DNA from: SHZL01 sp963815185
GTDB taxonomy: Bacteria > Pseudomonadota > Gammaproteobacteria > Xanthomonadales > SZUA-36
Length of the DNA stretch: 64,000 nt
Direction of reading: 5' to 3'
NCBI GenBank assembly: GCA_963815185.1
Contig: CAWFGC010000002.1
Coordinates: 92,062-156,061, forward strand
Notes under the pieces: model-generated
Databases searched by the model: none
What the model saw: only the letters and a program-made list of their open reading frames with translations
What the model was told of the DNA's origin: nothing
In this document: positions 29,351 through 37,349 of the stretch, in pieces
Layout of the letters: every line of letters begins with the position of its first letter
Numbering within the stretch: position 1 is the stretch's first letter
Program-made: the position numbers and the translations under genes

Positions 29351-30811
29351 TCAGTTGCCCCTGGCCTCGCTGTCGCCAGACTGCCTGGGCCTGACCGCAA
29401 CCTGAAAACTCACATCACCGAGAAAAATCGTATCTTCGGCTGCAATGAACATGATTTCCCCCTTGAGACAGGGGACGCGATTGACCCAGGTGCCGCGTGC
29501 GGAGCCGAGGTCGCTGATGGTCAGCGCGTCCGCACTGCCACTCAATCTGACATGCTCCCTATGGACGTCCTGGCTGTCGATGTTGATATCGGTGCGGCCG
29601 CCTCGCCCGATAACAACGTTGATTGCAGCGCCATTAGCCTCGCAGGAACCCGTGAAAGGTGTGCCATTGGGCAGCCGGCCTCTGATCTCCACCACGCAGT
29701 CGCTTGGTTCCGCACCGGCATCCGAACCCGCACCGGCCGCCGCAGACCGGGCTGACTCTTGCTTGTCTGCCGGCATACGCCCACGGCCCGGCAGATTGTC
29801 CCGGCGCGTGGAAAGGGCATGCCGCCGGAAAGCCCACCCGGCCAGCACCACTGCCAGCACCAGGCCCAGCCACAGAATCCAGGGTGTCGTCACCAGCGCC
29901 GAGGGGAGCTCATGCTCTTCTGCCACGCCACCACGTTCCGCTGTGGTATTCGCTTCGGCTACGTCCGTTGTCGCATCAGGCTCCGGCTGGGTGACTTCGG
30001 CGCTTTCCGCCACCGGCGGACGTTCTTCCGCAGTTGCAGGTTCAATCGCCGGGCAGGGCAACTCAATCAGGTTCACCGAAAGACTGTGCAGTGCTTGCAA
30101 CAGCCCGTCCTTCCACAGGTAGGCCGGCGCCTTCGAGGTATCCATGCTCTGTACGCCATCTGCAGAACTGAAACCGACCAGATTTCCGCAGCCATCGATG
30201 AGCGGTCCGGTAACGTTGGGAAGTGCTTTTGCCGTTGCAATGGCCGTCATTGCGGGCGCTTTATCGCCTTTTCCAGCAACGGTATTTGTCGTCGTCACCC
30301 GGGTCAGAACGGAAACCGGCGCAGCGCCCTGGGCGATCAGTTCGGCGGGTGGAAACGCAGCCAGCCGAATCTCGGCGCCATCAGCCAGGGGCGCTGCGGC
30401 GAGGGTGGCGGGGCGGCGTTTCAGGGCAGGTGCGGACAGCACCGTCAGCCCCGCATCCGGAAATTGCTTCCTGATCGTTGCTGCCCTGCCATTGGCAATG
30501 ATGTCGGTACCGCCATCGAGCACAATGATTTGATCGCCGGGTGCAGCAAAATCCAGTGGAACGATGACCAGGCCTTGCTCCGAGACGACCACGCCGGTAA
30601 CCGGCCGCACCCGTTCCGCGCCAATGGGCTTGAGTACCAGCACAGCCCAGGGCGGCAATGCAGCGGGCATTGGCCGGGCCGCACCGGCGGTACTCTGCGC
30701 CAGGCAGGCGAAACTCATCAGCGCCAGACAAGTGTACAAAAGTAATTTGCGGCAAAAATGATCCGGCTGCAGCTTGCTGCGAAAAGACCCAAAACACGCA
30801 AAACGGGACAT
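29351..30811 (-). CDS. Membrane protein: degenerate trypsin-like domain plus FHA domain
   Basis: The N-terminus has a signal peptide or anchor (LLLYTCLALMSFACLAQ). About residues 50-240 resemble an HtrA/trypsin fold (GVVVSEQGLVIVPLDF, GPLIDGCGNLVGFSS), but the His, Asp and GNSGG serine motifs are not there. A membrane helix (ILWLGLVLAVVLAGWAF, near 320) leads to a C-terminal FHA domain (VVIGRGGRTDINI, HREHVRLSG, ISDLGSARGTWVN), which reads phosphothreonine or serves as a scaffold in the cytoplasm. Its start overlaps the stop of the channel gene (TGATG), and it ends 17 bases before the pseudokinase start. It is part of the minus-strand operon. Confidence 0.78.
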   Translation of the reverse strand: MSRFACFGSFRSKLQPDHFCRKLLLYTCLALMSFACLAQSTAGAARPMPAALPPWAVLVLKPIGAERVRPVTGVVVSEQGLVIVPLDFAAPGDQIIVLDGGTDIIANGRAATIRKQFPDAGLTVLSAPALKRRPATLAAAPLADGAEIRLAAFPPAELIAQGAAPVSVLTRVTTTNTVAGKGDKAPAMTAIATAKALPNVTGPLIDGCGNLVGFSSADGVQSMDTSKAPAYLWKDGLLQALHSLSVNLIELPCPAIEPATAEERPPVAESAEVTQPEPDATTDVAEANTTAERGGVAEEHELPSALVTTPWILWLGLVLAVVLAGWAFRRHALSTRRDNLPGRGRMPADKQESARSAAAGAGSDAGAEPSDCVVEIRGRLPNGTPFTGSCEANGAAINVVIGRGGRTDINIDSQDVHREHVRLSGSADALTISDLGSARGTWVNRVPCLKGEIMFIAAEDTIFLGDVSFQVAVRPRQSGDSEARGN

Positions 30812-31560
30812 CAGGGCGAATAAAGGCGGTTGATCAGATTATCAAGACAGTACTGCCCGGCCCGGTTCAGAACCCGTTCCTCGCCCCCCTGCACCAGGTT
30901 TTGAATAAACACCAGGATGGCCGCCATCACCAGCGCCAGCAAGGTGGTGCTGAACGCGACGCCCAGCCTTTCCGTCACCTGGTACAACATGTCCGGACTT
31001 TCCACGTTGGCCCGGTCTCCGGCATAGTTCAGTGCCAGCATGATACCCACCACGGTGCCGATGAATCCGAGCGAAGGAATCAGCCAGGTAATGTAGCGCA
31101 CCATGTTGTAGCGCAGTTCAATTTCGTGCATGAACAACTCCAGGCTGGAATTGAGCAGGGAATTGGTCTGGTCGGCTGAATGGCTGAGATTGAAACCCAG
31201 AACACAGCGGGTGATCAAACGCGGCACAAAGCACGTATCCCGGTCTTTGCTGCCGCGCACTTTCTGGTAAATGGGGGTTACGTCTTCGCCGGGACGCAAC
31301 ACCGTTTCCTCGTCTTCCGGCAGGTACTTGCACGCAATCTGGCTCTCTTCCAGGCGCAAGTGACGCCAGCGAATGACCAACTCAGCCAAACCGGCGAAAA
31401 ACGCCAGCCAAAGGATGTTCTGGATGGTAAATGGCCATGTCTCCCGCTTGATGTCGAGCATAATGGCGGCAGCGGTTGGCGGCAGGACACGCGCCATCAA
31501 GGCGATGGCCAGTATCGCCGTCAGCAGAGCCACGAACTGCGCCAGCAGCCTTATCGACAT
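30811..31560 (-). CDS. MotA/TolQ/ExbB-family proton channel-like protein
   Basis: This is an inner-membrane protein of about 249 residues. Helices: LLAQFVALLTAILAIALMA and IQNILWLAFFAGLAELVI near the N-terminus, and the family signature near the C-terminus: WLIPSLGFIGTVVGIMLALN and GVAFSTTLLALVMAAILVF, equivalent to the LGxIGTVxG and ALxTTxxG helices of TolQ/ExbB/MotA. The second ATG (31560, MSIRLLAQ) is preferred to the GTG-proximal one at 31581. Family members form pentamers around a MotB/TolR-like dimer and use ion flow to drive motion. The likely partners are the two VWA proteins upstream, which carry a TolR-like helix. Confidence 0.83.
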   Translation of the reverse strand: MSIRLLAQFVALLTAILAIALMARVLPPTAAAIMLDIKRETWPFTIQNILWLAFFAGLAELVIRWRHLRLEESQIACKYLPEDEETVLRPGEDVTPIYQKVRGSKDRDTCFVPRLITRCVLGFNLSHSADQTNSLLNSSLELFMHEIELRYNMVRYITWLIPSLGFIGTVVGIMLALNYAGDRANVESPDMLYQVTERLGVAFSTTLLALVMAAILVFIQNLVQGGEERVLNRAGQYCLDNLINRLYSP

Positions 31561-31591
31561 AAAGCACCCCGTCTCTTGCAAATTGAAAGGT

Positions 31592-31996
31592 TCAATCGTC
31601 TTCTTCTATGTTGCCGGTTTCCGGGTTGCGTCTGGGACGTTCGATCATGACCCGGCGCTCTTTGGCCGCCAGGCGCTCGGCCATGATGGCGGGCATCCGC
31701 AGGGCCTGGCTGTTGCGTAACTGCACCCGCACACGCTCACCGAACAGGTCCACCAGCTGGCTCAACTCGACCTCGGTTTCGCCGCAGCGAATACGATCGC
31801 CACTGCCCAATTCCACTTTCAGTATCCTGATCCATTGTTTGTTCCTTTGCAGGAACGTGCCGTGGTCGGAACCGGCATCGAGCACGGTCAGATATCCGTC
31901 GTGGACTAACTGAACCTGCGCGTGGATGGGCGAAACCTTGTCGCCCTCGACAACCAGGTCGCACTGATTCCAACTGCCAATCGTCTTGGTTTTCAT
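31592..31996 (-). CDS. Small FHA-domain protein
   Basis: This 134-residue cytosolic protein is almost entirely an FHA-like fold: IGSWNQCDLVVEGDKVSPIH, AQVQLVHDGYLTVLDAGSDH, GTFLQRN. The usual GR-x-n-x-S-x-x-H core reads GSWN...VSPIHAQV, so the phosphopeptide Ser and His remain, but the Arg is Trp. The C-terminus is basic (RLAAKERRVMIERPRRN) then acidic. It is located between the VWA and channel genes of the operon, suggesting a cytosolic adaptor for them. Confidence 0.75.
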   Translation of the reverse strand: MKTKTIGSWNQCDLVVEGDKVSPIHAQVQLVHDGYLTVLDAGSDHGTFLQRNKQWIRILKVELGSGDRIRCGETEVELSQLVDLFGERVRVQLRNSQALRMPAIMAERLAAKERRVMIERPRRNPETGNIEEDD

Positions 31997-32095
31997 AAGG
32001 CCGGAGATCGCAATGCCGTAATCAGGATACGGCGGGTCGGGAATTCGCAGTAATGGACCACGATTCAGATAACCAAGTTCAGCATTATCACCGGC

Positions 32096-33034
32096 CTACT
32101 TCGCCAGCGCCAGAAAACTGCCCGAGTTGGCCCGCGCAAGTGCTTCCATGAATTCAACGGTTCCGGAATACTTGAAGTAATCTCCCACCGTCACGGTGTG
32201 GATCTCCCGGTTGCGTGTGTTGGCAAGGGTGATGCTGCGCACCAGTCTGGTGCTGGACAGGTTGCCGTTGAATTCAGGATTGGGTAAACCATCACTGAGC
32301 AGGATAACGGCATCCGCGGGACTGGCAAAAGCATATTCGAACGCTCCCAGCAGCGAAGATGAGCCACGGAATTCCCGCGCCAGGCCGTTCAGAAAGCGCA
32401 AAGCCTGTTTACGCGAGGATTTCGACACCTTTGCCAGACTGTTGTCGGCCGGCCAGCGGTAATACTTCGGGCCCGAATCCAACTGCTGAAATCCGAGGAT
32501 CGCAAACTCGTATCCCGTTTGCAGCGAATCCAAAGCCCGCACTACGGTAGCACGCACCAGTTCCTGGTGTTGCGCCAGATAGCCATTCATGTCCATCATG
32601 AAGATGATGCGTGTCTTGTTGGTTTTCAGCCCAAGAAATCTGAAGCTCACTTCCTTGGGCTGAGCTTCGTCTTCCGTATCCTCCGGCTCCGGCGGCGGTG
32701 GAGGCGGCTGTTCGTTACGGGCCTGCTGCTGCGCCCGCAGCGTTTCGATTTCACTGGAGACAGTGTCCTCTTCCGCTTCCAGTTGCCGTTGCCGCGTCTG
32801 CGCCGCCTGCAGCGCCCGGAGGATGCTTGCTATGCCGCTTTCGGATTGATCCAGTTCCGCCTGCGTTTTACCCGCCAGTTCCTCGAGGAATTGCAGATCA
32901 CCCTCTGAGCGCACTTCATTCTGATAGTCCGGCATCAGGATGATGGTAATGACGATGAACGCACCCATGGCCGAGGCAAACAGGTCGATTGCCGACAGGG
33001 AAAACACTTCGAAACTGCGCTGCCTGGATCTCAT
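32096..33034 (-). CDS. TolR/MotB-like VWA membrane protein 2
   Basis: An N-terminal helix (AIDLFASAMGAFIVITIIL) with an Asp at its cytoplasmic end is followed by a coiled-coil stalk (about residues 45-105), a Pro-rich linker (QPPPPPPEPE) and a von Willebrand A domain. The MIDAS start is FMMDMNGYLAQ, where DxSxS is expected, so metal binding is doubtful; DAVILLSDGLPNPEF remains normal. The C-terminus is HTVTVGDYFKYSGTVEFMEAL. It overlaps VWA protein 1 by four bases and shares its architecture, so it is a diverged paralogue. Topology: short N-terminus inside, VWA in the periplasm. Confidence 0.82.
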   Translation of the reverse strand: MRSRQRSFEVFSLSAIDLFASAMGAFIVITIILMPDYQNEVRSEGDLQFLEELAGKTQAELDQSESGIASILRALQAAQTRQRQLEAEEDTVSSEIETLRAQQQARNEQPPPPPPEPEDTEDEAQPKEVSFRFLGLKTNKTRIIFMMDMNGYLAQHQELVRATVVRALDSLQTGYEFAILGFQQLDSGPKYYRWPADNSLAKVSKSSRKQALRFLNGLAREFRGSSSLLGAFEYAFASPADAVILLSDGLPNPEFNGNLSSTRLVRSITLANTRNREIHTVTVGDYFKYSGTVEFMEALARANSGSFLALAK

Positions 33035-33960
33035 CGTGACACGCCGACGAAATCGCCGTAGTTTCGTTGCGCCAGGGTTTGCAGGAACATTACCAAACCG
33101 CGATTCGAGGTGTAGTCACCGATCGCAACGGTATGAATTTCGATCCTGGTGAACCGGTTTTCGTTGGTAATGTCCTGAATGATAAAGTTGGGATTGTTAT
33201 CCGGTTGGCCGTCGCTCATCAGGATGATCGCGTCCGGTTTGAATTGCAACGCCGCCTTGAGCGCTGCGTGAGTCGGTGTCGAGCCTGCGAAACGGTGCGC
33301 CAAGCCCCGCGCGAATTCCCTCGCCTGGCGAAGATTTTCCGGCGTGCCCTGCATCAGTTCCTTGGCGCCGGGGTAATTCCACAATACCGGCGCCGGATCC
33401 CCCTGGTACCCCACGATGGCCAGCCGGTTGGTTTCATCCAGTGGCTCGAGGATTTCCAGCACCGATTTAATCATCAGGTCGGAATAGGCCATCATGCTGC
33501 CGGACATATCGATGACGATGACGAAAGATTTGGCATTGGTGGCCAGACCGAGGATGGAGAATTCATGGCTGGCGACAAGCGCTTGCGGTTCGGTTTCCGG
33601 TATGATTTCTTCCACTGGCTTGGGCGAGGGTATGGGCATTTCGGCCAACTGGGTTTTCAGATCCTTGAGCAAGGTCCGCTTGCGCGAAAGCCGTTGCTCG
33701 ATACCCCGATTGGCCTCATTGAGCTGTTGCAGTTCGTTGTTGGATTGTTTGCTGCTGGCCAGTAATTCCGCCAATTCACCGGCATTCAGGTCGCGTTGCT
33801 CCATAATGTCCTGTATTTGAGCGTACGCGCTATCCTCGCCCGCGTTACGATAGTAGGGAAACAGCAACATGACCAGCAGAATGAATGCACCCAATGCGGA
33901 AGCAAAGAGATCCACTGCGGACGTGGTAAAAACAGCGGTTTCCCGATTTGGGCGACGCAT
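33031..33960 (-). CDS. TolR/MotB-like VWA membrane protein 1
   Basis: It is the first gene of the minus-strand operon. The N-terminal helix AVDLFASALGAFILLVMLLF has the same Asp-Leu-Phe-Ala-Ser pattern as its neighbour, placed like the ion-path Asp of MotB/TolR. A coiled-coil stalk (about residues 45-100) precedes a VWA domain with an intact MIDAS (FVIVIDMSGSMMAYSD; AGSTPTHAALKAAL; IILMSDGQPDNN). Known VWA domains bind protein ligands through a metal ion. Here the VWA takes the place of the peptidoglycan-binding domain of MotB, which is the notable feature. Divergent from the CHAT gene across 52 bases. Confidence 0.85.
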   Translation of the reverse strand: MRRPNRETAVFTTSAVDLFASALGAFILLVMLLFPYYRNAGEDSAYAQIQDIMEQRDLNAGELAELLASSKQSNNELQQLNEANRGIEQRLSRKRTLLKDLKTQLAEMPIPSPKPVEEIIPETEPQALVASHEFSILGLATNAKSFVIVIDMSGSMMAYSDLMIKSVLEILEPLDETNRLAIVGYQGDPAPVLWNYPGAKELMQGTPENLRQAREFARGLAHRFAGSTPTHAALKAALQFKPDAIILMSDGQPDNNPNFIIQDITNENRFTRIEIHTVAIGDYTSNRGLVMFLQTLAQRNYGDFVGVSR

Positions 33961-34012
33961 GACGCGCGAACGTTAACAAAAACACCCTGACCCGGCAACG
34001 ACAACAGTGATC

Positions 34013-37000
34013 ATGCCTCATTTTGCAATTTCATTTTCCTGCGCGCGGCGATACGCCGGCCGTGTGTCCGCGGCAGCGGCCTTTGCCTGTCTGGTGATAT
34101 TTGGCTGCCTTCAACCGGCGTTTGCCGGGGACGCGGCTGCCCTGCCTGCCAGCGGCAGCAAGGATTACTTCACCCTGCAGCCGGCCGACACTCCGCTGGT
34201 GATCCGTCTGGATGCATTCGAAACCGAATTCGAATCGCGCGTCTATGATCCGGATAACAGGCTTCTGAGAGCCTCCGGCTTGCCTGCCCAGCGACTGGGT
34301 GCGTTATACCAGCTCATCGAGGCGACCGATAAACCGCGTGAACTCAGGATTGAAATCACTTCGGGCCACAGCACGGACCGCTCGAAACTCGATATGCAGG
34401 TCATTCGTTTCGAACCGGATGGCCCGGATAAATCGGGGCTGATCAAGGCCTACCGGCTTCTTTCATCCGGTCTTGAGCTGGAGACCAGCACCCGACCCGA
34501 CGCATGGACCATGAAGGTCATCACCCTGATGCAGGCCGCGAACTTCTTTGATTTGCTGGGTATGCTGGAACTGCAATTGTGGTCAGAATTCTACGCGCAT
34601 TTTTACCTGCTCACGGTACTCAATGATTCGATCACGGCCGCCGAGGGCGCGCGGGAAATCTATGCCGCAGCGACCCGCTCCGGACTGGACGACCTGGCGC
34701 TTGCTGCATTGCAGCTGGAGGCCTCCGCCACCGTCGCGCAAATTGGCGGCAGCAACAAGGGCTCGGCTGATGCCCTGTTTGGCCAGGCACAAACCCTGTT
34801 CCAGCAAGCCGCTCAGCTTGCGCAGCGGAAGGACTACCAGCATGAGCATGCGCTGGCGATTTACCACAGTGGTCTGGCCTTTGAAAAAGCCGGTAATACC
34901 AACACGGCATTTGTGCAGTTCGACCAGGCCGTGACGATTGCAAGCGGTTGCGGCGACACTGCCCTGGCCAACCAAATCAGGCAACACGCGGCGAAACTGC
35001 ACGAATCTCTGGGCGATAATACCGAGGCCATTGTGCTGATGCAGCAGATCAGCGCAGATACCCCGGTGCAAATTGCCAGTGCTGAAGCGAAAGCCGAAGA
35101 AGCGGAAAGCCAGGAAGAAGATGAGCTTGCCGATCGCGAAATGGTGAATTACCTGCTGGAACAGGGCCGCCTGCTGGAGAAGACCTTCCGCCACAGGGAA
35201 GCTGCTGAAGTTTTTCGCCAGGCTCTTCAATTGAATCAAAAATCCGAATCGCCCACCCTGACCGGCCCGGTGTATCTGCTGCTGGCCAAAGCGCTTTACG
35301 GCGCGGGACAAATGGACAAGGCCCTGGAGTATCTGCAGGAGGGCATCAAGAAGACGCCTTCGTATCGTCATGAAACCGAGCTCTACGTTGCCTATGGCTT
35401 GGTTGCAAGCATCCAAAGAGGCAGGGGCGACTTCGCAGCCATGGCGGCAGCGCGTAATCATCAGCAACAGTTTCTTACCGAGACCGGGGCGGGCGCACCG
35501 GCGGCATTCTCATTCGAAAGCGCGCTGGACGATTTGGCCGCACATGGAACGGGTTCTGCCACGGCGCGCGCCTTGTTGCGGCAAAGTGAACAGGAAGCGA
35601 AGCAAAGTGGCGCCAAAAGGTTCGGGCAACTGGCTTTACTGCAACTGTGCGCCGTCGGCGAATCGTGTACCGCCGAGGTGGCGCAGCAGGCCCTGGCTGA
35701 CGTGGATGCAACCGGCCTGCCCGGGGCCCGGCAGCAGGCCAGGTTGCTGTACTCGCAAAAGCTGCACAGGGATGGACAATTGACCCGGGCCATGGCGGAG
35801 CTCGACCAGCTGATCGAAGAGATGCGCTTTTTCCAATCGTATCTACCCGGTGTGCTGGGCGCCTGGTACTGGCAAAACCACGATATTGTATTCAACTCAT
35901 TCATGGATCTGGTGCTGGAACAACTGGGTCCGCCGGGTGGTATGTCCGTAGGCGGCACTGCCGCTATTGAATCGTTGCGAGCCCTGAACCGTTTGATGCG
36001 CTACGCACAAGAACCGGCTGGGAACAGGGTTGCGCCGGCAACCGCGAGCGAAGACCCGGAGCTTGAAGCCTTAAGGTCAATGATCGCCGCTCGGGAGAGT
36101 GCCAACTCCTCACAGGACGCAGCGAAACTGGCCGGGGAAATTTCGCGAAACTTGCAGCAAACCCGGAAGCGGCTGAGCCCGGCGGCTGCATCCAGCGATA
36201 CCCTCAGCCGGCGCTTGCAACAATTGCGCGACGATGAAGCGCTTTTGACGTATTACTTTGCGGCGGGCAGGGCTTATGCCTGGGTGGGGCGAAGCCATGG
36301 CCTGGAACTGGTGCGGATTCCCTGGTCGGCTGACCAGTCAGTGGCGCTGTCACAGGCCGTGGAGGCGCTGCGGCCGGACGCAACGGCGGCAGCAGCGGAG
36401 GAATTTGCCGGCCTGATGGATCGTTTGAGCCAGCGCTTGCTTGCGCCTATCGCCAAGGGCTTGCCCCAGACCATTTACTTTCTTCCAAGCGGCCGCATGG
36501 AGGGCTTTCCGCTGGACGCGTTGCGCTGGGATGGCGCCTTCCTGGCCGCCCGGCACCGGGTCATCAACCTGATGTCGCTGGATGATCTGGGTGCCCGCAG
36601 CCCCCGGGTCGGCGGTGATGCCTTGCAGCGCTTTTTCCTGGCGGGAAACCGGCAGGAGGGGGCGGGTGATTTCGATCTGCGCAAGCCACCATCGGCAGAA
36701 GTGAAGGAAATCGCGGACCTGTTTGTCGGTCCGGGCCTGCATATTGTTCAGGGTGCGGCGCTGCAATGGGATGAGTTTCAGGATGATCGCTTCGCCCATG
36801 CCGGTGTGATTCACCTGGCCATACCTGGGACCATCGATCTGCGCAATCCGCAGCAATCACGCCTGCTACTGTCTGACGCCGGTGCCGATCCAAGCCACGC
36901 TTTCCTGCTGCCGCAGGATATCGAATCCAAAAAACTGCATGCCGCCCTGGTGGTGTTGAGCGCCTGCGATTTCACCGGATTCAACCCATCCGCTTTTGAC

Positions 37001-37234
37001 CAGAATTCCCGCTTCATCAAGGAATTCCTTCATGCCGGTGCCGGCTCCGTGGTAGCGAGTCTGTGGCAGGTCGGCGACCTTCGGGCGGCACAGTTCATGC
37101 GGCGCTTCTATCAGGAGCTAACGGCCAATCCGAACGTCAGTGAAGCCCTGTCGGCAACCAAGAGAAGTTATCTCGCTGATAACGGCACAAGGGACGGCGA
37201 CATCTGGGCGGCATTCCAGTTATTCGCCGATTAG
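34013..37234 (+). CDS. Periplasmic TPR-CHAT protein
   Basis: A signal peptide (VSAAAAFACLVIFGCLQPAFAG) precedes a beta-rich N-terminal part, a long TPR region (about residues 190-500) and a C-terminal CHAT (caspase-like) domain of about 350 residues: TIYFLPSGRMEGFPLDALRW, VIHLAIPGTIDLRNPQQ, LVVLSACDFTG, AGAGSVVASLWQVGD, FMRRFYQEL. The catalytic Cys (SAC) is kept, but the usual HFATHG is HLAIPG, so the catalytic His is missing and protease activity is doubtful. ATG 34013 is preferred to GTG 34007. It is divergent from the VWA operon, only 52 bases away, and probably shares its control. Confidence 0.85.
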   Translation: MPHFAISFSCARRYAGRVSAAAAFACLVIFGCLQPAFAGDAAALPASGSKDYFTLQPADTPLVIRLDAFETEFESRVYDPDNRLLRASGLPAQRLGALYQLIEATDKPRELRIEITSGHSTDRSKLDMQVIRFEPDGPDKSGLIKAYRLLSSGLELETSTRPDAWTMKVITLMQAANFFDLLGMLELQLWSEFYAHFYLLTVLNDSITAAEGAREIYAAATRSGLDDLALAALQLEASATVAQIGGSNKGSADALFGQAQTLFQQAAQLAQRKDYQHEHALAIYHSGLAFEKAGNTNTAFVQFDQAVTIASGCGDTALANQIRQHAAKLHESLGDNTEAIVLMQQISADTPVQIASAEAKAEEAESQEEDELADREMVNYLLEQGRLLEKTFRHREAAEVFRQALQLNQKSESPTLTGPVYLLLAKALYGAGQMDKALEYLQEGIKKTPSYRHETELYVAYGLVASIQRGRGDFAAMAAARNHQQQFLTETGAGAPAAFSFESALDDLAAHGTGSATARALLRQSEQEAKQSGAKRFGQLALLQLCAVGESCTAEVAQQALADVDATGLPGARQQARLLYSQKLHRDGQLTRAMAELDQLIEEMRFFQSYLPGVLGAWYWQNHDIVFNSFMDLVLEQLGPPGGMSVGGTAAIESLRALNRLMRYAQEPAGNRVAPATASEDPELEALRSMIAARESANSSQDAAKLAGEISRNLQQTRKRLSPAAASSDTLSRRLQQLRDDEALLTYYFAAGRAYAWVGRSHGLELVRIPWSADQSVALSQAVEALRPDATAAAAEEFAGLMDRLSQRLLAPIAKGLPQTIYFLPSGRMEGFPLDALRWDGAFLAARHRVINLMSLDDLGARSPRVGGDALQRFFLAGNRQEGAGDFDLRKPPSAEVKEIADLFVGPGLHIVQGAALQWDEFQDDRFAHAGVIHLAIPGTIDLRNPQQSRLLLSDAGADPSHAFLLPQDIESKKLHAALVVLSACDFTGFNPSAFDQNSRFIKEFLHAGAGSVVASLWQVGDLRAAQFMRRFYQELTANPNVSEALSATKRSYLADNGTRDGDIWAAFQLFAD

Positions 37235-37250
37235 CGTCGTAATCAACGCG

Positions 37251-37296
37251 AATTGGGGTCAGAGTAAAAACTTCAGTTTTTACTCTGACCCCAATT
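37251..37296. repeat. Palindromic element with GGGGTCAGAGTAAAA core, copy A
   Basis: Two perfect 21-base inverted arms (37251-37271 and 37276-37296) surround a four-base loop TTCA. The arm core GGGGTCAGAGTAAAA is identical to that of the element at 57553-57628. It follows the CHAT stop and precedes the TPR array. It could act as a transcript end, but there is no T run after the stem, so I treat it as a mobile REP/MITE-like palindrome. Confidence 0.85.
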
Positions 37297-37349
37297 CTAA
37301 AACTTGAAATTGAGTAAGATGGGCCGGCTGAATCACCTTTTGGGGCCAA

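Noticed and set aside
34583..35467. Open frame of 294 codons on the minus strand inside the CHAT gene
   Set aside because: Shadow of the TPR region; the plus-strand protein is clearly real.
37251..37296. Rho-independent terminator for the CHAT gene
   Set aside because: The T run is within the stem, not after it, and the same arms recur at 57553; treated as a palindromic repeat.
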